The translations under genes and the position numbers were made by a program. From an uncultured Caulobacterales bacterium (lineage in GTDB: Bacteria > Pseudomonadota > Alphaproteobacteria > Caulobacterales > Caulobacteraceae): DNA of 64,000 bases. Below the pieces are notes generated by a model. The model saw nothing but the letters and a program-made list of their open reading frames with translations. It was not told the DNA's origin and made no database searches. The DNA lies in the NCBI GenBank assembly GCA_903884425.1, contig CAISEP010000024.1:1-64000 (forward strand), in the 5' to 3' direction. Shown one piece after another: positions 35,401-43,940 of the stretch. Position 1 is the stretch's first letter. Every line of letters starts with the position of its first letter.

Positions 35401-35895
35401 GGCCAGATCGCCGACTATGTGGTGGAGGTGCTGGGCCGCAAGCCGCAGAGCTACTGGGCGCCGCGCTACGGGGCCATCGACCGCACCCCCGGCGGGGCCA
35501 TCTTCGGGCCCAAGGTGATGATCGCCAACGAGGCGTCCGGCTCCGGCGGCGACGCCCTGCCCTGGCTGTTCAAGTACAACCACCTGGGCCCGCTGGTGGG
35601 CAAGCGCACCTGGGGCGGGCTGGTGGGCATCGGCGAGATTCCGGTGCTGATGGACGGGGGCAATGTCACCTCGCCCAGCGTGGCCTTCTTCAATCCCGAC
35701 GGCCAGTGGGAGGTGGAGAACCACGGGGTCGATCCGGACATCGTGGTGGAGCAGGACCCGAAGGCCGTGGCCGAAGGGCATGATCCGCAGCTGGAGGCCG
35801 CAGTCCGCGCCGCCATGGCCCAGCTGCCGGACAAGACGCCGAAGGTCCCGCCCCGCCCGGCCTATCCGGACTATCACAAGCCGAAGGGGTCCTAG
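32464..35895 (+). CDS. Tricorn-like protease (beta-propeller, PDZ, peptidase S41)
   Basis: A 1143-residue exported protease. Signal peptide MRRSIGLVSALALAVGAGFASVAAAA. Residues about 40-560 hold repeated propeller blades (NPVFSPDGRTLAF, RAPAWSPDGQSIAYFSDASG, PVWSPDSRRITF). A Lys/Asp-rich linker (EKDKDKDKAKGKD) separates them from a second region. It then has the tricorn C1 helix (EWRQMFHEIWRIERAYFYDPHFHGVD), a PDZ-like segment and an S41 core with nucleophile in NEASGSGGDALPWL. It probably degrades peptides in the periplasm. The ATG at 32464 is preferred because GGGAGGG lies six bases before it; the ATG at 32458 directly abuts that site. Confidence 0.9.
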   Translation: MRRSIGLVSALALAVGAGFASVAAAAPTPSPAPSPAPPRLLQQPSLSRDLVAFTYAGDLWTAPRTGGRATRLTTGVGVESNPVFSPDGRTLAFTGDYDGNVDVYTVPVSGGVPTRITYHPANDRVVGWSRDGRSILFRSDRSAASRYTQLFSVPATGGPATPLPLPMAYSGALSPDGGTLAYNPLPPAFGDNFSNYTAWGNYRGGLAGVVKLTRLADLTTTEAPHTDASDFSPVYVGDRVYFLSARNGPVGVFAFDPASGKVSEVYHNTGPDIRSLSTDGQTLVFDRLGEIFTLDPSTPGAAPVKLEITADGDLPDVRPRLLNVADQVEAVALSPTGVRVAVEAHGEILTVPVKHGPVRDITHTPGVAERAPAWSPDGQSIAYFSDASGVYQLHVASQMGASDSGPRAVKVFPISPDAAYYFEPVWSPDSRRITFRDNRLNRYVLDVTTGKLARVGEPQTFGGFSVSDYGVAWSPDSKWLVVTTSLPNRMHGLSLYSVETGSLTALTDGMADAGSPAFDRNGETLYFLASNNAGGALPGIDMTTDVYAPTSSIYALPLTAARLSPVGPESDDEKAASPAADGAEAPEKDKDKDKAKGKDGAAARPAAKAVAIDLASLDLQRILDRTVALPLPPRPYAKLATGTAGTLFVLENERGRALDAPPVGVLSRFTLKDRKPEKVAEHVADFQVSANGEALLVEERPEGGPNGGGGGKPGWSVIPANTPPKPGEGKLSFAGLEVRVDPAAEWRQMFHEIWRIERAYFYDPHFHGVDTVAEEKRLAPYVEGIEARADLNYLFQEMLTGFSVGHLRGSGGAIPAARKVPGGLLGADYAVRNGRYCISKIYTGGSWTPDVKGPLSQPGLNVRTGECVLAVNGEPVTAAVDLQASLEGTAGKAVSLTLGAADGKGARDITVVPVASEARLRNLDWIDGNRRKVAELSGGKLAYVYLPDTAAGGFTAFNRYFFAQTDKQGVVVDERFNSGGQIADYVVEVLGRKPQSYWAPRYGAIDRTPGGAIFGPKVMIANEASGSGGDALPWLFKYNHLGPLVGKRTWGGLVGIGEIPVLMDGGNVTSPSVAFFNPDGQWEVENHGVDPDIVVEQDPKAVAEGHDPQLEAAVRAAMAQLPDKTPKVPPRPAYPDYHKPKGS

Positions 35896-36665
35896 ACCGC
35901 CGACCGCAGCCCCGGTGCCGTGCGGAGGGAGACGAGGTTCAGCTCTCCCCGCACGGGATAGGACTTGATGGACACCGCCCGGCGCAGGTCCGGGGTCAGC
36001 TGGTTGCCCCCCAGCACGTCGATCCAGCCCGGCACGCCCGGGGTCATGCCGTGGAAGAAGGCCACGTGTCCCCGGGCGGGGTCGGTGGCGTGGCGGAAGA
36101 CGGCGATGTCCCCCTGCCGGGCGGGACCGGGGGCCTCTCCCAGGCCGGGGTGCCAGATTTCCCGTCCCCAGCCGAAGCGGGGATCGACGAAGCTCTGCGA
36201 CCCGGCATCATTGGTGCCCGTCAGCCCCACCCGGTCGAGGCACCAGTTGGTGAAGGCCGCGCACCAGGGGGTCAGGTCGTCGGAGGGCCGAAGATTGGTG
36301 GCCAGGAAGAACTCCATCACCAGGGGATCGGCCAGCCCGCCGCCCCGCCGCGACCGGGCGAGGGGGGCCACGTCCAGGAAATAGCGGGCCACGTCATAGG
36401 GTCGCCCCGTCCGCGGGGCCCCGGAGAGGATGGCCTGGGCCTTCAGGTCAAGGGGATCGCCCGGCTCCGGCCAGAAGCGCCGGGCCGACTGCGGATGGGG
36501 CGGATGCGGCGGCGGCAGGAAGCGCCTGGGCGTCACCGGCGTGCCGTCCATGCCCTGCTGGAAGAAGTCGAACTCCGCGGCCGGGGCGACGGAGGCCGTT
36601 CCGGCCAGCCCAGCGGCGACCGAGCCGGTCACCACCGCCCGGCGTCCCCATCCCCCGTCCCTCAC
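35892..36665 (-). CDS. Exported TIGR02594/CHAP-like protein
   Basis: 257 residues. The N-terminus GRRAVVTGSVAAGLAGTASVAPAAEF has a twin-arginine-like pair before a hydrophobic stretch. The C-terminal half has the Cys/His peptidase-like arrangement WCAAFTNWCLDRVGLTG and ARQGDIAVFRHATDPARGHVAFF with IDVLGGNQ, as in TIGR02594/CHAP proteins that cleave peptidoglycan peptides. Activity here is inferred. GTG start at 36665. Its stop overlaps the stop of the convergent tricorn-like gene at CTAG (35892-35895). Confidence 0.8.
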   Translation of the reverse strand: MRDGGWGRRAVVTGSVAAGLAGTASVAPAAEFDFFQQGMDGTPVTPRRFLPPPHPPHPQSARRFWPEPGDPLDLKAQAILSGAPRTGRPYDVARYFLDVAPLARSRRGGGLADPLVMEFFLATNLRPSDDLTPWCAAFTNWCLDRVGLTGTNDAGSQSFVDPRFGWGREIWHPGLGEAPGPARQGDIAVFRHATDPARGHVAFFHGMTPGVPGWIDVLGGNQLTPDLRRAVSIKSYPVRGELNLVSLRTAPGLRSAV

Positions 36666-36687
36666 GTCAGCCCCCTGACAACTACGC

Positions 36688-36703
36688 TTACTGAATGGTT
36701 AAC
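36688..36703. promoter_or_regulatory. CtrA-like box upstream of the CHAP-like gene
   Basis: TTAC (36688-36691), seven bases, TTAAC (36699-36703), one mismatch from TTAA-N7-TTAAC. On the minus strand it contains the exact half-site TTAACCAT. It is 23-38 bases upstream of the GTG start. Confidence 0.38.
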
Positions 36704-36750
36704 GGGGCCAAGACACCCTGTTCAGCGACCGGGGTCAAGCCGCCGGGGCC

Positions 36751-36785
36751 CCGACAGGTGCCCGTTTCCGGCGGGCACCTGTCGG
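36751..36785 (-). terminator. Strong hairpin downstream of the TonB receptor gene
   Basis: A perfect 14-base-pair stem (36751-36764 with 36772-36785; CCGACAGGTGCCCG and its complement) and a seven-base loop, ten bases beyond the receptor stop codon. No T run follows on the minus strand, so it may terminate or stabilise the transcript end. Confidence 0.65.
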
Positions 36786-36795
36786 CAGACCCGCC

Positions 36796-39240
36796 TCAGA
36801 AGGTGGCGGCGAGGGTGATGAAGGCCATCCGCGGCGGCACGGGATAGGTGGAGTAGCCCGTGGTCAGGCCGCCAGTGGAGGTGACGCTGACGCTGCCCGG
36901 CGCGATGGTGGAGACGCCCTTGGCGTTGTTCAGATTGGTGACATTCAGGCTGATCTTGGCCGAGCGGGCGACAAAGCCGACGGGCACCGGAATCCGGTAG
37001 CTGGCCTCCAGACCCAGGGTGAAGACACCCTTCACAGTGAACTGGTTCAGATACTCCGCATAACGGCGACCCACATAGTCGCCGTTCAGCTGGGCCTCGA
37101 ACGGACCATAGTCGCCGCTGAGGATGAACTTGTTCATCCAGTCCGGTGTCAGGGGCACGGTCTTGCCCGCGGTGGGGATCACCACATTGGCCAGCACGCC
37201 GTTCACCTTGGCGGCGGTCGAGTAACTCGAGTCATAGGTCGAGCTGTTGTAGGACACCGCGTCGTAGAAGTGGACGTGCTGGCCGAAGTTCAGCGTGCCG
37301 GCCAGGTCGACCCCGTCGGTGGTGACCCCGCCCACGTTCACGATCACCGCCGCGCCGGGATTGATGAAGTTGTAGGCGGCGATGTTCAGCAGCCGGTCCG
37401 AGAAGTTCACGTGATAGACGCTGGCCTGGCCGTCGAAGCTGGTCAGCAGGCCAAGCTCCAGGGGCCGGTGGCTCCGGACGCCCAGCTCATAGGTCCAGGA
37501 GGTCTCCGGATTGACGGAGGCCTTGAAGGCGTCGAAGGCCGCCTGGCTGCCCAGGCTCCACGGGCTGACGCCATAGAAGCCACTGCCGGCGCCATAGGGG
37601 ATGAACTGGCGCATGTTCTGCTGGATGTTGGCGAACACCTGCTCATGGTCGGTTGCGTCCCACACCGCGCCCAGCTGCGGCAGGAACCCCTTGTTCGAGG
37701 TGATCGAGCCGGTGGGATAGACCGTCGGCACGGCGACGCTCGGCAGGTTCTGCTGGTTGATCGGCACGGTGGAGGACGCCGTCTGCAGGCTGGACTTGAA
37801 GCCCGCCTGCAGCAGCAGGGTGGGCGTGATCCGCCACTGGTCCTGCAGGTGCAGCTGCACGTCGTCGGTGGAAAGCTGGATGTAGTACTGGATGAAGGCC
37901 GCCGGACCGCGGGGAATGCTGTAGGGCGTCAGGTCGTCATTGGCGGCGGAGAACGGATACCACACCCGGTGCTGGGCGGACTCGTTGTGCTCGTACCAGA
38001 TCCCCGCCTCGATATTGTGGGCGCCCAGGGTCCAGTTCAGGTTGGAGATCAGGCCCTCGCGGTTGATCCGGTATTCGGTGGTGCGCACTTCGTAGCCCGT
38101 GCCGCCGAACACGTTCACCAGGTTCTGGCCGGGATAGTAGGTGGCGAAAAGACCCGGCAGGCCCGCCTGGTTCACCGGGCCGGCGACGATGCCGCGGCCG
38201 TAATTGTAGTGGTAGTACGCCGTGTTGGACCATTTCAGGTCGCTGGACAGGTTCCAGTCATAGCGGGCGTAGCCGAGCAGGTCGGTCCGCTGGGCGAGGC
38301 TGAAATAGTTGGTGAAATTGTTGCCTGTCGCTGCCGGAGGCGCTCCCGCCGTGAGGTAGTTCAGCCCGCCCTGATAGTTCGGATAGATGAACGGGCGCGT
38401 ATACGGGAAGTAGGTCGAGGTGGTGTAGGGATAGGTGTTGGCGCCCGGCGACTGGGCGTTGCCATAGGCCGTGGCGTCCTCGTTCGGCTCCACCTTGTCC
38501 TGCCAGTCGGCATAGAGGGTCAGCTTGCCCTGGGCGTCGTCATGGACGTACTTGACGTTGACCTGGTCGCCCTTCTGGTGGCCGTCGAAGTCCCAGGCCT
38601 TGGCGTCCTGGTGCAGATAGCTGATGTAGCCGGCACCGCCCAGCAGCCCCTCGCCCGTGTCCAGCCGCAGGAAGGTGCGGTTGGTGCGGTAGTCGCCCAG
38701 GGTCTCGCGCACATCCACCACCCGGTCCCGGGACGGATCACGGGAATAGGTCTCGATCGCCCCGCCGAGGTTGGAGGTGGAGGCCACCCCCAGCGCGCCG
38801 GCGCCGGAGGACAGCTCCACCCGCCCGACGTTTTCGCTGGTCACGGCGCGGGAGACGCTGAGGCCGTTGTAGTTGCCGTACTGCTGATCACCCAGCGGCA
38901 CGCCGTCCAGGGTGTAGCCCAGCTGCTGGGTGTTGAAGCCGTGGACGAACAGGCTCTCGTTCTGTTCGTTGTTGCCCCAGGGGTCGGCGGTCTCGAGCAG
39001 CACGCCCGGCAGGGTCTGGATGGCCTTCAGCGGATTGATGCCGGGCAGCAGCTTCTGGGTCTCCACCGCGTCGAGGGACACGGCCGAGCGGGTGGTGCGG
39101 CCGATGGACACCACCACCGCCTGCACGCTGTCGTCGGACGCCGGCGTGGTGGCCGTCGTCTCGGCGGCCAGCCCCTGCGCCTCGGTGAGGGCGAGCACGG
39201 CGCTCGCCAGCAGAAGTGTCTTCACTGTCAATCGGTGCAT
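36796..39240 (-). CDS. TonB-dependent outer-membrane receptor
   Basis: An 814-residue protein. Signal peptide MHRLTVKTLLLASAVLALTEAQGLA. The plug domain (about 45-160) contains VVVSIGRTTRS, INPLKAIQTLPGVLLETADPW and FNTQQLGYTLDGVPLGDQQYGN. The rest alternates aromatic-rich strands and ends in FITLAATF with a terminal Phe, the usual outer-membrane barrel signal. It takes up an unknown ligand with TonB energy. The gene stands alone, without an obvious transport partner or sigma/anti-sigma pair. ATG at 39240; the longer frame is rejected because the signal peptide begins here. Confidence 0.92.
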   Translation of the reverse strand: MHRLTVKTLLLASAVLALTEAQGLAAETTATTPASDDSVQAVVVSIGRTTRSAVSLDAVETQKLLPGINPLKAIQTLPGVLLETADPWGNNEQNESLFVHGFNTQQLGYTLDGVPLGDQQYGNYNGLSVSRAVTSENVGRVELSSGAGALGVASTSNLGGAIETYSRDPSRDRVVDVRETLGDYRTNRTFLRLDTGEGLLGGAGYISYLHQDAKAWDFDGHQKGDQVNVKYVHDDAQGKLTLYADWQDKVEPNEDATAYGNAQSPGANTYPYTTSTYFPYTRPFIYPNYQGGLNYLTAGAPPAATGNNFTNYFSLAQRTDLLGYARYDWNLSSDLKWSNTAYYHYNYGRGIVAGPVNQAGLPGLFATYYPGQNLVNVFGGTGYEVRTTEYRINREGLISNLNWTLGAHNIEAGIWYEHNESAQHRVWYPFSAANDDLTPYSIPRGPAAFIQYYIQLSTDDVQLHLQDQWRITPTLLLQAGFKSSLQTASSTVPINQQNLPSVAVPTVYPTGSITSNKGFLPQLGAVWDATDHEQVFANIQQNMRQFIPYGAGSGFYGVSPWSLGSQAAFDAFKASVNPETSWTYELGVRSHRPLELGLLTSFDGQASVYHVNFSDRLLNIAAYNFINPGAAVIVNVGGVTTDGVDLAGTLNFGQHVHFYDAVSYNSSTYDSSYSTAAKVNGVLANVVIPTAGKTVPLTPDWMNKFILSGDYGPFEAQLNGDYVGRRYAEYLNQFTVKGVFTLGLEASYRIPVPVGFVARSAKISLNVTNLNNAKGVSTIAPGSVSVTSTGGLTTGYSTYPVPPRMAFITLAATF

Positions 39241-39483
39241 GGGGACCCCCGTCCGGCCGGATTGCGGCAACATGCGCCCTCTATGCCCGCGGTCTGCGAC
39301 GGGGCCTTGGCGGTTCGGTGACGTTTTGACCGCGGCCGCGCCCCCTTCCTCCGCGCTCCGGGAAATAATCGTGGGCCAGACCGCCAGGCTGTTGAAACTG
39401 GGGCGAGACGGTCCCGGCAATCTTGCCTATGCTGGGCAGGATGCGGCATCCCACTGCCCGAGAACCCGAGAGAGACACGTCCC

Positions 39484-40614
39484 ATGACCCTTCCCGCCCA
39501 CGGCCTGCAACTGCGCTCGCAGGTCACTGCTGACGGCCGCCTGGTCCTGTCCCTGGCCTCGGTCCCCGTCACGCCGCCCGAGGCGGGGGAGATCCTGGTC
39601 CGGGTGGAGGCCGCGCCGATCAATCCGTCGGACATCGGCCTGCTGATCGGTCCGGCCGACGTCTCCGCCGCGGTACTCGGCGGCACGGCGGAGCAGCCGG
39701 TGCTGACCTGCCCGGTGCCCGCCCCGTTCATGCGCGCCATGGCCGCCCGGGTGGACCAGGACCTGCCCGTGGGCAACGAAGGCGCCGGCACCGTCATCGC
39801 CGCCGGTGCCGATGTGGCCCATCTGGTGGGCCGCAAGGTCGCCATGATCGGCGGGGCCATGTACGCCCAGTACCGGCTGGTGAAGGTCGCCGACGTGATC
39901 GTGCTGCCGACGGACGCCACCGCCGCCGACGGGGCCTCGTGCTTCGTCAACCCGCTGACGGCGCTGGGCATGGTGGAGACCATGCGCCGGGAGGGGCATA
40001 CCGCGCTCGTCCACACCGCCGCCGCCTCCAACCTCGGCCAGATGCTGAACCGCATCTGCCAGGCGGACGGGGTGGGCCTCGTCAACATCGTCCGCAGCGA
40101 GGCCCAGGTGAAGCTGCTGAAGGACATGGGTGCGAAGCACGTGATCGACGCGTCCGAGCCGGACTTCATGGGCCCGCTGACCGACGCCCTGGTGGAGACC
40201 GGTGCCACGCTCGCCTTCGACGCCATTGGCGGGGGCAAGCTGGCGGGACAGATCCTCACCTGCATGGAGGCCGCGGCCCAGAAGACGGCCAAGGAATACA
40301 GCCGCTACGGCTCCACCGTGCACAAGCAGGTCTACATCTATGGCGGGCTGGACATGCGGCCCACGGAGTTCACCCGCGGCTTCGGCATGGCCTGGGGCAT
40401 GGGCGGGTGGCTGCTGTTCCCGTTCCTGCAGAAGATCGGCCCGGTGGACGCCACCCGCCTGCGGGAGCGGGTGGCCGCGGAGCTGAAGACCACCTTCGCC
40501 AGCCACTACTCCGCCGAGATCTCCCTGCAGGAGGCCCTGCAGCCGTCCGTGGTCGCCGCCTACAACCGCCGCGCCACGGGGGAGAAGTTCCTGATCAATC
40601 CCGCCAAGGCCTGA
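39484..40614 (+). CDS. Zinc-binding-dehydrogenase-like oxidoreductase (MDR family)
   Basis: 376 residues. GroES-like half: GEILVRVEAAPINPSDIGLLIG and DLPVGNEGAGTVIAAG. Cofactor half: VHTAAASNLGQMLNRICQADGVGLVNIVRS with NAD(P) binding, then TLAFDAIGGGKLAGQILTCME. The classic zinc ligands are missing, pointing to a quinone oxidoreductase or crotonyl-CoA reductase-like enzyme. Substrate is unknown. ATG at 39484. The next gene, an aldo/keto reductase, follows after 49 bases, so the two reductases may form a small operon ending at a hairpin. Confidence 0.86.
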   Translation: MTLPAHGLQLRSQVTADGRLVLSLASVPVTPPEAGEILVRVEAAPINPSDIGLLIGPADVSAAVLGGTAEQPVLTCPVPAPFMRAMAARVDQDLPVGNEGAGTVIAAGADVAHLVGRKVAMIGGAMYAQYRLVKVADVIVLPTDATAADGASCFVNPLTALGMVETMRREGHTALVHTAAASNLGQMLNRICQADGVGLVNIVRSEAQVKLLKDMGAKHVIDASEPDFMGPLTDALVETGATLAFDAIGGGKLAGQILTCMEAAAQKTAKEYSRYGSTVHKQVYIYGGLDMRPTEFTRGFGMAWGMGGWLLFPFLQKIGPVDATRLRERVAAELKTTFASHYSAEISLQEALQPSVVAAYNRRATGEKFLINPAKA

Positions 40615-40663
40615 CCCGGCCCGCGACACCGTCCCCGACCCGTTTCCAAGAAGGACCTACCCG

Positions 40664-41680
40664 ATGCAGCACAAGCGTCTCGGCCGCAGCCCCGTCTATG
40701 TCTCCAAGATCTGCATGGGGACGATGACCTTCGGCTCCCAGGCGGACGAGAAGATGGCCTTCCGCATCCTCGACCGCTCCCTCGAGGCCGGGATCAACTT
40801 CTATGACACGGCGGAGAACTATCCCGTGCCGCCCAAGGAGGACTGGGCCGGGGTGACGGAAGAGATCGTCGGCCGCTGGATGAAGACCAAGCGCCGGGAC
40901 GAGATCATCCTGGCCACCAAGGTCTGCGGCCCGAGCCACGGCTGGCTGAAGGGTTCGCAGCGAGCGGGGATGACGGCGCTGGACCGGCACAACATCGTGC
41001 GGGCGGTGGAGGCCAGCCTGAAGCGCCTGCAGACCGACTATATCGACCTCTACCAGACCCACTGGCCCGACCACGGCGCCCGCTACGAGGATGCGCTGCG
41101 GGCCCTGGACGATCTGGTGCGGGACGGCAAGGTGCGGGTGCTGGGCTGCTCCAACGAGACGGCCTGGGGGCTGATGAAGGCCCTGCACACCTCGGAGATC
41201 GAGGGCCTGGCCCGCTACGAGACCATCCAGAACAACCACAGCCTGAACAACCGCCGCTTCGAGGACGAACTGGCCCAGGTCTGCCGCCAGGAAGGCGTCA
41301 GCTCCATCCCCTATTCGCCCCTGGCGGGGGGCGTGCTGTCGGGCAAGTACAATGGCGGCGCGACGCCGGACGGGGCGCGGTTCTCCCGCTATCTGAATAT
41401 CGGCGGGCGCCAGGCGACCATGGCCAAGCGCTTCGTCAACGAGAAGTCCCTGGCGGCCACGGAGCGGTTCGGAGCCATTGCCGAGGAGGCGGGGATGTCC
41501 CTGGTGACGCTCGCCACCGCCTGGAGCAAGCAGCACGACTTCGTGGCCTCCACCATTGTCGGCGTGACCCACGAGGACCAGCTGGAGCCGATCTTCGCCG
41601 CCGCCGACCTGACCCTGGACGCCGAGGTGATGAAGAAGATCGACGCGGTGTCCAAGGAGATCATGTACCCGATGGGGTGA
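40664..41680 (+). CDS. Aldo/keto reductase (Tas-like)
   Basis: A 338-residue NADPH-dependent aldo/keto reductase. Catalytic tetrad region: INFYDTAENYP (Asp and Tyr), LATKVCG (Lys), and LYQTHWPDHG (His). Cofactor end: SLVTLATAWSKQHDFVASTIVGVTHEDQLE. The N-terminal MQHKRLGRSPVYVSKICMGTMTFG and the VPPKEDWAG insert resemble E. coli Tas. ATG at 40664 with AAGGA nine bases upstream. Confidence 0.9.
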   Translation: MQHKRLGRSPVYVSKICMGTMTFGSQADEKMAFRILDRSLEAGINFYDTAENYPVPPKEDWAGVTEEIVGRWMKTKRRDEIILATKVCGPSHGWLKGSQRAGMTALDRHNIVRAVEASLKRLQTDYIDLYQTHWPDHGARYEDALRALDDLVRDGKVRVLGCSNETAWGLMKALHTSEIEGLARYETIQNNHSLNNRRFEDELAQVCRQEGVSSIPYSPLAGGVLSGKYNGGATPDGARFSRYLNIGGRQATMAKRFVNEKSLAATERFGAIAEEAGMSLVTLATAWSKQHDFVASTIVGVTHEDQLEPIFAAADLTLDAEVMKKIDAVSKEIMYPMG

Positions 41681-41690
41681 GACGCAACGG

Positions 41691-41745
41691 CGTGCGCCCT
41701 CCGGCGGAGCGGGTGTCCCGCTCCCCTGGCAGGCGCACGTTTCTT
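41691..41745 (+). terminator. Two-tier hairpin after the aldo/keto reductase
   Basis: Outer stem CGTGCGCC (41691-41698) with GGCGCACG (41732-41739). The inner stem is GAGCGGG-TGT-CCCGCTC (41707-41723). It is followed by TTTCTT and sits ten bases past the stop codon, so it is a good intrinsic terminator candidate. Confidence 0.58.
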
Positions 41746-41784
41746 GCGGGAGGCGAGTGCCCTGACCCATTCTGGAACAGACCC

Positions 41785-42555
41785 ATGCGCCTCCATCGCC
41801 TCGTTGCCGCCGTCGCCGTCTCCCTGGCCCTGCCCTTCGCCCTGGTCCGGCCCGCGCCCGTCCTGGCACAGGAGCTGGCGGTGCCCCCGGCGAGCTGGCC
41901 GACCCTGCCCTCCCACGGGGCGACGGTGGACGACTTCGTGCCCCGGGGCTGGACGGTGGAGTTCAAGGCCACCGGCGACCTGAACCGGGACGGGCTTCCC
42001 GACCTCGCCCTGGTGCTGCACGAGACCGACCCGGCCAAGGTGCTGAAGGCCGTGCCCGTGGGCCTCGACCCCTTCGACACCAATCCGCGGATGCTGGTGG
42101 TGCTGTTCCGCAATGCCGCGGGGGGCTATGATCTGGCCCTGGCCGACCACAGCCTGATCCGCCGCTCCACCGAGCCGAACCTGGACGACGTGCTGGAAGG
42201 CTCCAGGGGGCCCGTGATCCGCAACGGGACCCTGAAGGTGGAGATGCAGCTGTTCGCCAATGCCGGCGGCTGGACCACCGGGGCCTACGGCTTCACCTTC
42301 CGCTGGCAGGACGGCCATTTCCGGCTGATCGGCTATGATGCGGCCACCGTCCAGCGCAACACCGGCGAGACCGAGGGCGTCAGCATCAACTACCTGACCT
42401 TCAACGAGAAGATCAGCCACGGCCGGGTGGATCGGGACGGGAACAAGGTCCGCTGGCAGACCATCTCCCAGCGCGGCTTCCTGAGCCTGGAGCAGATCGG
42501 CGACGGGATCGCCTTCGACCCCGACCATCCAATGGCGACCACCCGCGGGCGCTAG
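41785..42555 (+). CDS. Exported hypothetical protein with FG-GAP-like segment
   Basis: 256 residues with a signal peptide (RLVAAVAVSLALPFALVRPAPVLAQ). An acidic loop FKATGDLNRDGLPDLALVL resembles a calcium-binding FG-GAP/EF-hand-like turn. Downstream are beta segments such as FTFRWQDGHFRLIGYDAATVQRN and ISQRGFLSLEQIGDG. Family function is unknown. ATG at 41785. Its TAG stop overlaps the stop of the convergent permease gene within CTAG (42552-42555). Confidence 0.75.
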   Translation: MRLHRLVAAVAVSLALPFALVRPAPVLAQELAVPPASWPTLPSHGATVDDFVPRGWTVEFKATGDLNRDGLPDLALVLHETDPAKVLKAVPVGLDPFDTNPRMLVVLFRNAAGGYDLALADHSLIRRSTEPNLDDVLEGSRGPVIRNGTLKVEMQLFANAGGWTTGAYGFTFRWQDGHFRLIGYDAATVQRNTGETEGVSINYLTFNEKISHGRVDRDGNKVRWQTISQRGFLSLEQIGDGIAFDPDHPMATTRGR

Positions 42556-43940
42556 GCGCGCCGCCGTCCCGCCCACCACCGCAGCCCGGTCCGCAGCACC
42601 AGCCCCAGCGCCAGCATGCCGAAGCTGAGGGCGCACCCCACCGCGCCCACATAGCCGATGCTGGACATCAGCACCGCCGCCGATCCCGCCGCGAAGACCA
42701 GGGGGGTTAACGGGAACAGGGGCACCCGATAGGGCCGGACCTGGTCCGGCCGGGTGCGGCGCAGCACTACCAGCGCCAGGCCGGTCAGGGTGAGGAACAG
42801 CCAGAACACCGGCGACAGGAAGTCCACCATGGCCGAGAAGCCCCGGCCCGTGACCGCGCCCCAGCCGATCAGCAGCAGGGTCATGCCGGTCTGGGTCCAG
42901 ATGGCCATGCGCGGCACGCCCCGGCCCTCGTCCCACTCCGCCAGCCGGGCGAGCGCCGGCTCGTCCGACGCCGCGGCATAGAGGGTCCGTCCGCCGACGA
43001 TCACCAGGGCGTTCAGCACAGCCAGGGCCGCGGTGCAGACGAACACCACCATGGCCACCTGCCCCGCCGGTCCGAAGGCGAGCCGCATCAGGTCCGCCGC
43101 CGGGGCATCGGACCTCGCCAGACCCGCCAGGCCCAGGCCCCGCAGATAGGCCCAGTTGGCCAGCAGGTAGAGCAGGGTCACCACACCCATCCCGCCGACC
43201 ATGGCGAGCGTCATGTCCTTCGGTCCCTTCACCTCCGCCGACAGGGTGGCCGCGTCATTGAAGCCCCCGTAGGCCAGCATGATGAACACCATGGCCGCCC
43301 CGAACCGGCCCAGCGCCGCCGGGGACAGGGGCTGCTCCGCCCCCGCCTTGGCCGCGGCGGTCATCATCGGGGTCAGGGACGGGGTGCCGTGGGCGATCAG
43401 CCACACCGCCGCGGCACCGAGGGACAGGAGCGCCAGTATGTCCAGGGTCACCAGCACCGCCTGGCCTCCGGCCCCGAAGCGCAGGCCCCGCAGGTTCACC
43501 GCCGTCAGCCCCACCACCGCCAGGGCCGCGACCCCGGCCTTGCCCGGCTCGCTCAGGGGCACGATCTGCGACAGGTAGTCCGCCGCGACAAAGGCCAGCA
43601 GGGCCCCGGACGCGGTGAAGATCACCGAGAACCGCGACCAGGCGAACAAAAAGGCCGCCCCGGGACCGAAGGCCTCCCGCAGGAAGCGGTAGTCGCCGCC
43701 GGGATGGGGAAAACTGGAGGCAAGCTCCGCATAGGTGAAGGCACCGGCCAGGGCGAACAGGCCCCCCGCCCCCCAGGCCAGCAGCAGCATCGGGCCGCTG
43801 TCCAGCATCTGCGCCACCCCGGAGGCGGAGCGGAAGATGCCCGCCCCCACCACCATGCCAACCACCACCGTGGCCGCCTGCCAGGGGCCCAGCACCTTGC
43901 GGTGGCGGACCTCGCTCAGGGTCTCCATGGGGGCGGTCAC
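42552..43940 (-). CDS. APC-family amino acid permease
   Basis: About 462 residues with 12 predicted helices. Helix 1 has VVVGMVVGAGIFRSASGVAQM, the glycine-rich unwound substrate site of APC transporters; helix 3 contains AGAFTYAELASSFPHPGGDYRFLREAFG, another APC signature. Start is uncertain: a GTG at 43940 overlaps the preceding stop (GTGA), and an ATG at 43928 follows twelve bases later. The tight link with the D-threonine-aldolase-like gene suggests import of a D-amino acid or related hydroxyamino acid. Confidence 0.88.
   Translation of the reverse strand: MTAPMETLSEVRHRKVLGPWQAATVVVGMVVGAGIFRSASGVAQMLDSGPMLLLAWGAGGLFALAGAFTYAELASSFPHPGGDYRFLREAFGPGAAFLFAWSRFSVIFTASGALLAFVAADYLSQIVPLSEPGKAGVAALAVVGLTAVNLRGLRFGAGGQAVLVTLDILALLSLGAAAVWLIAHGTPSLTPMMTAAAKAGAEQPLSPAALGRFGAAMVFIMLAYGGFNDAATLSAEVKGPKDMTLAMVGGMGVVTLLYLLANWAYLRGLGLAGLARSDAPAADLMRLAFGPAGQVAMVVFVCTAALAVLNALVIVGGRTLYAAASDEPALARLAEWDEGRGVPRMAIWTQTGMTLLLIGWGAVTGRGFSAMVDFLSPVFWLFLTLTGLALVVLRRTRPDQVRPYRVPLFPLTPLVFAAGSAAVLMSSIGYVGAVGCALSFGMLALGLVLRTGLRWWAGRRRA

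Noticed and set aside
32563-35877. 1104-codon open frame antisense to the tricorn-like gene
   Set aside because: No conserved motif, and composition typical of antisense GC-rich shadows. The sense frame has clear protease motifs.
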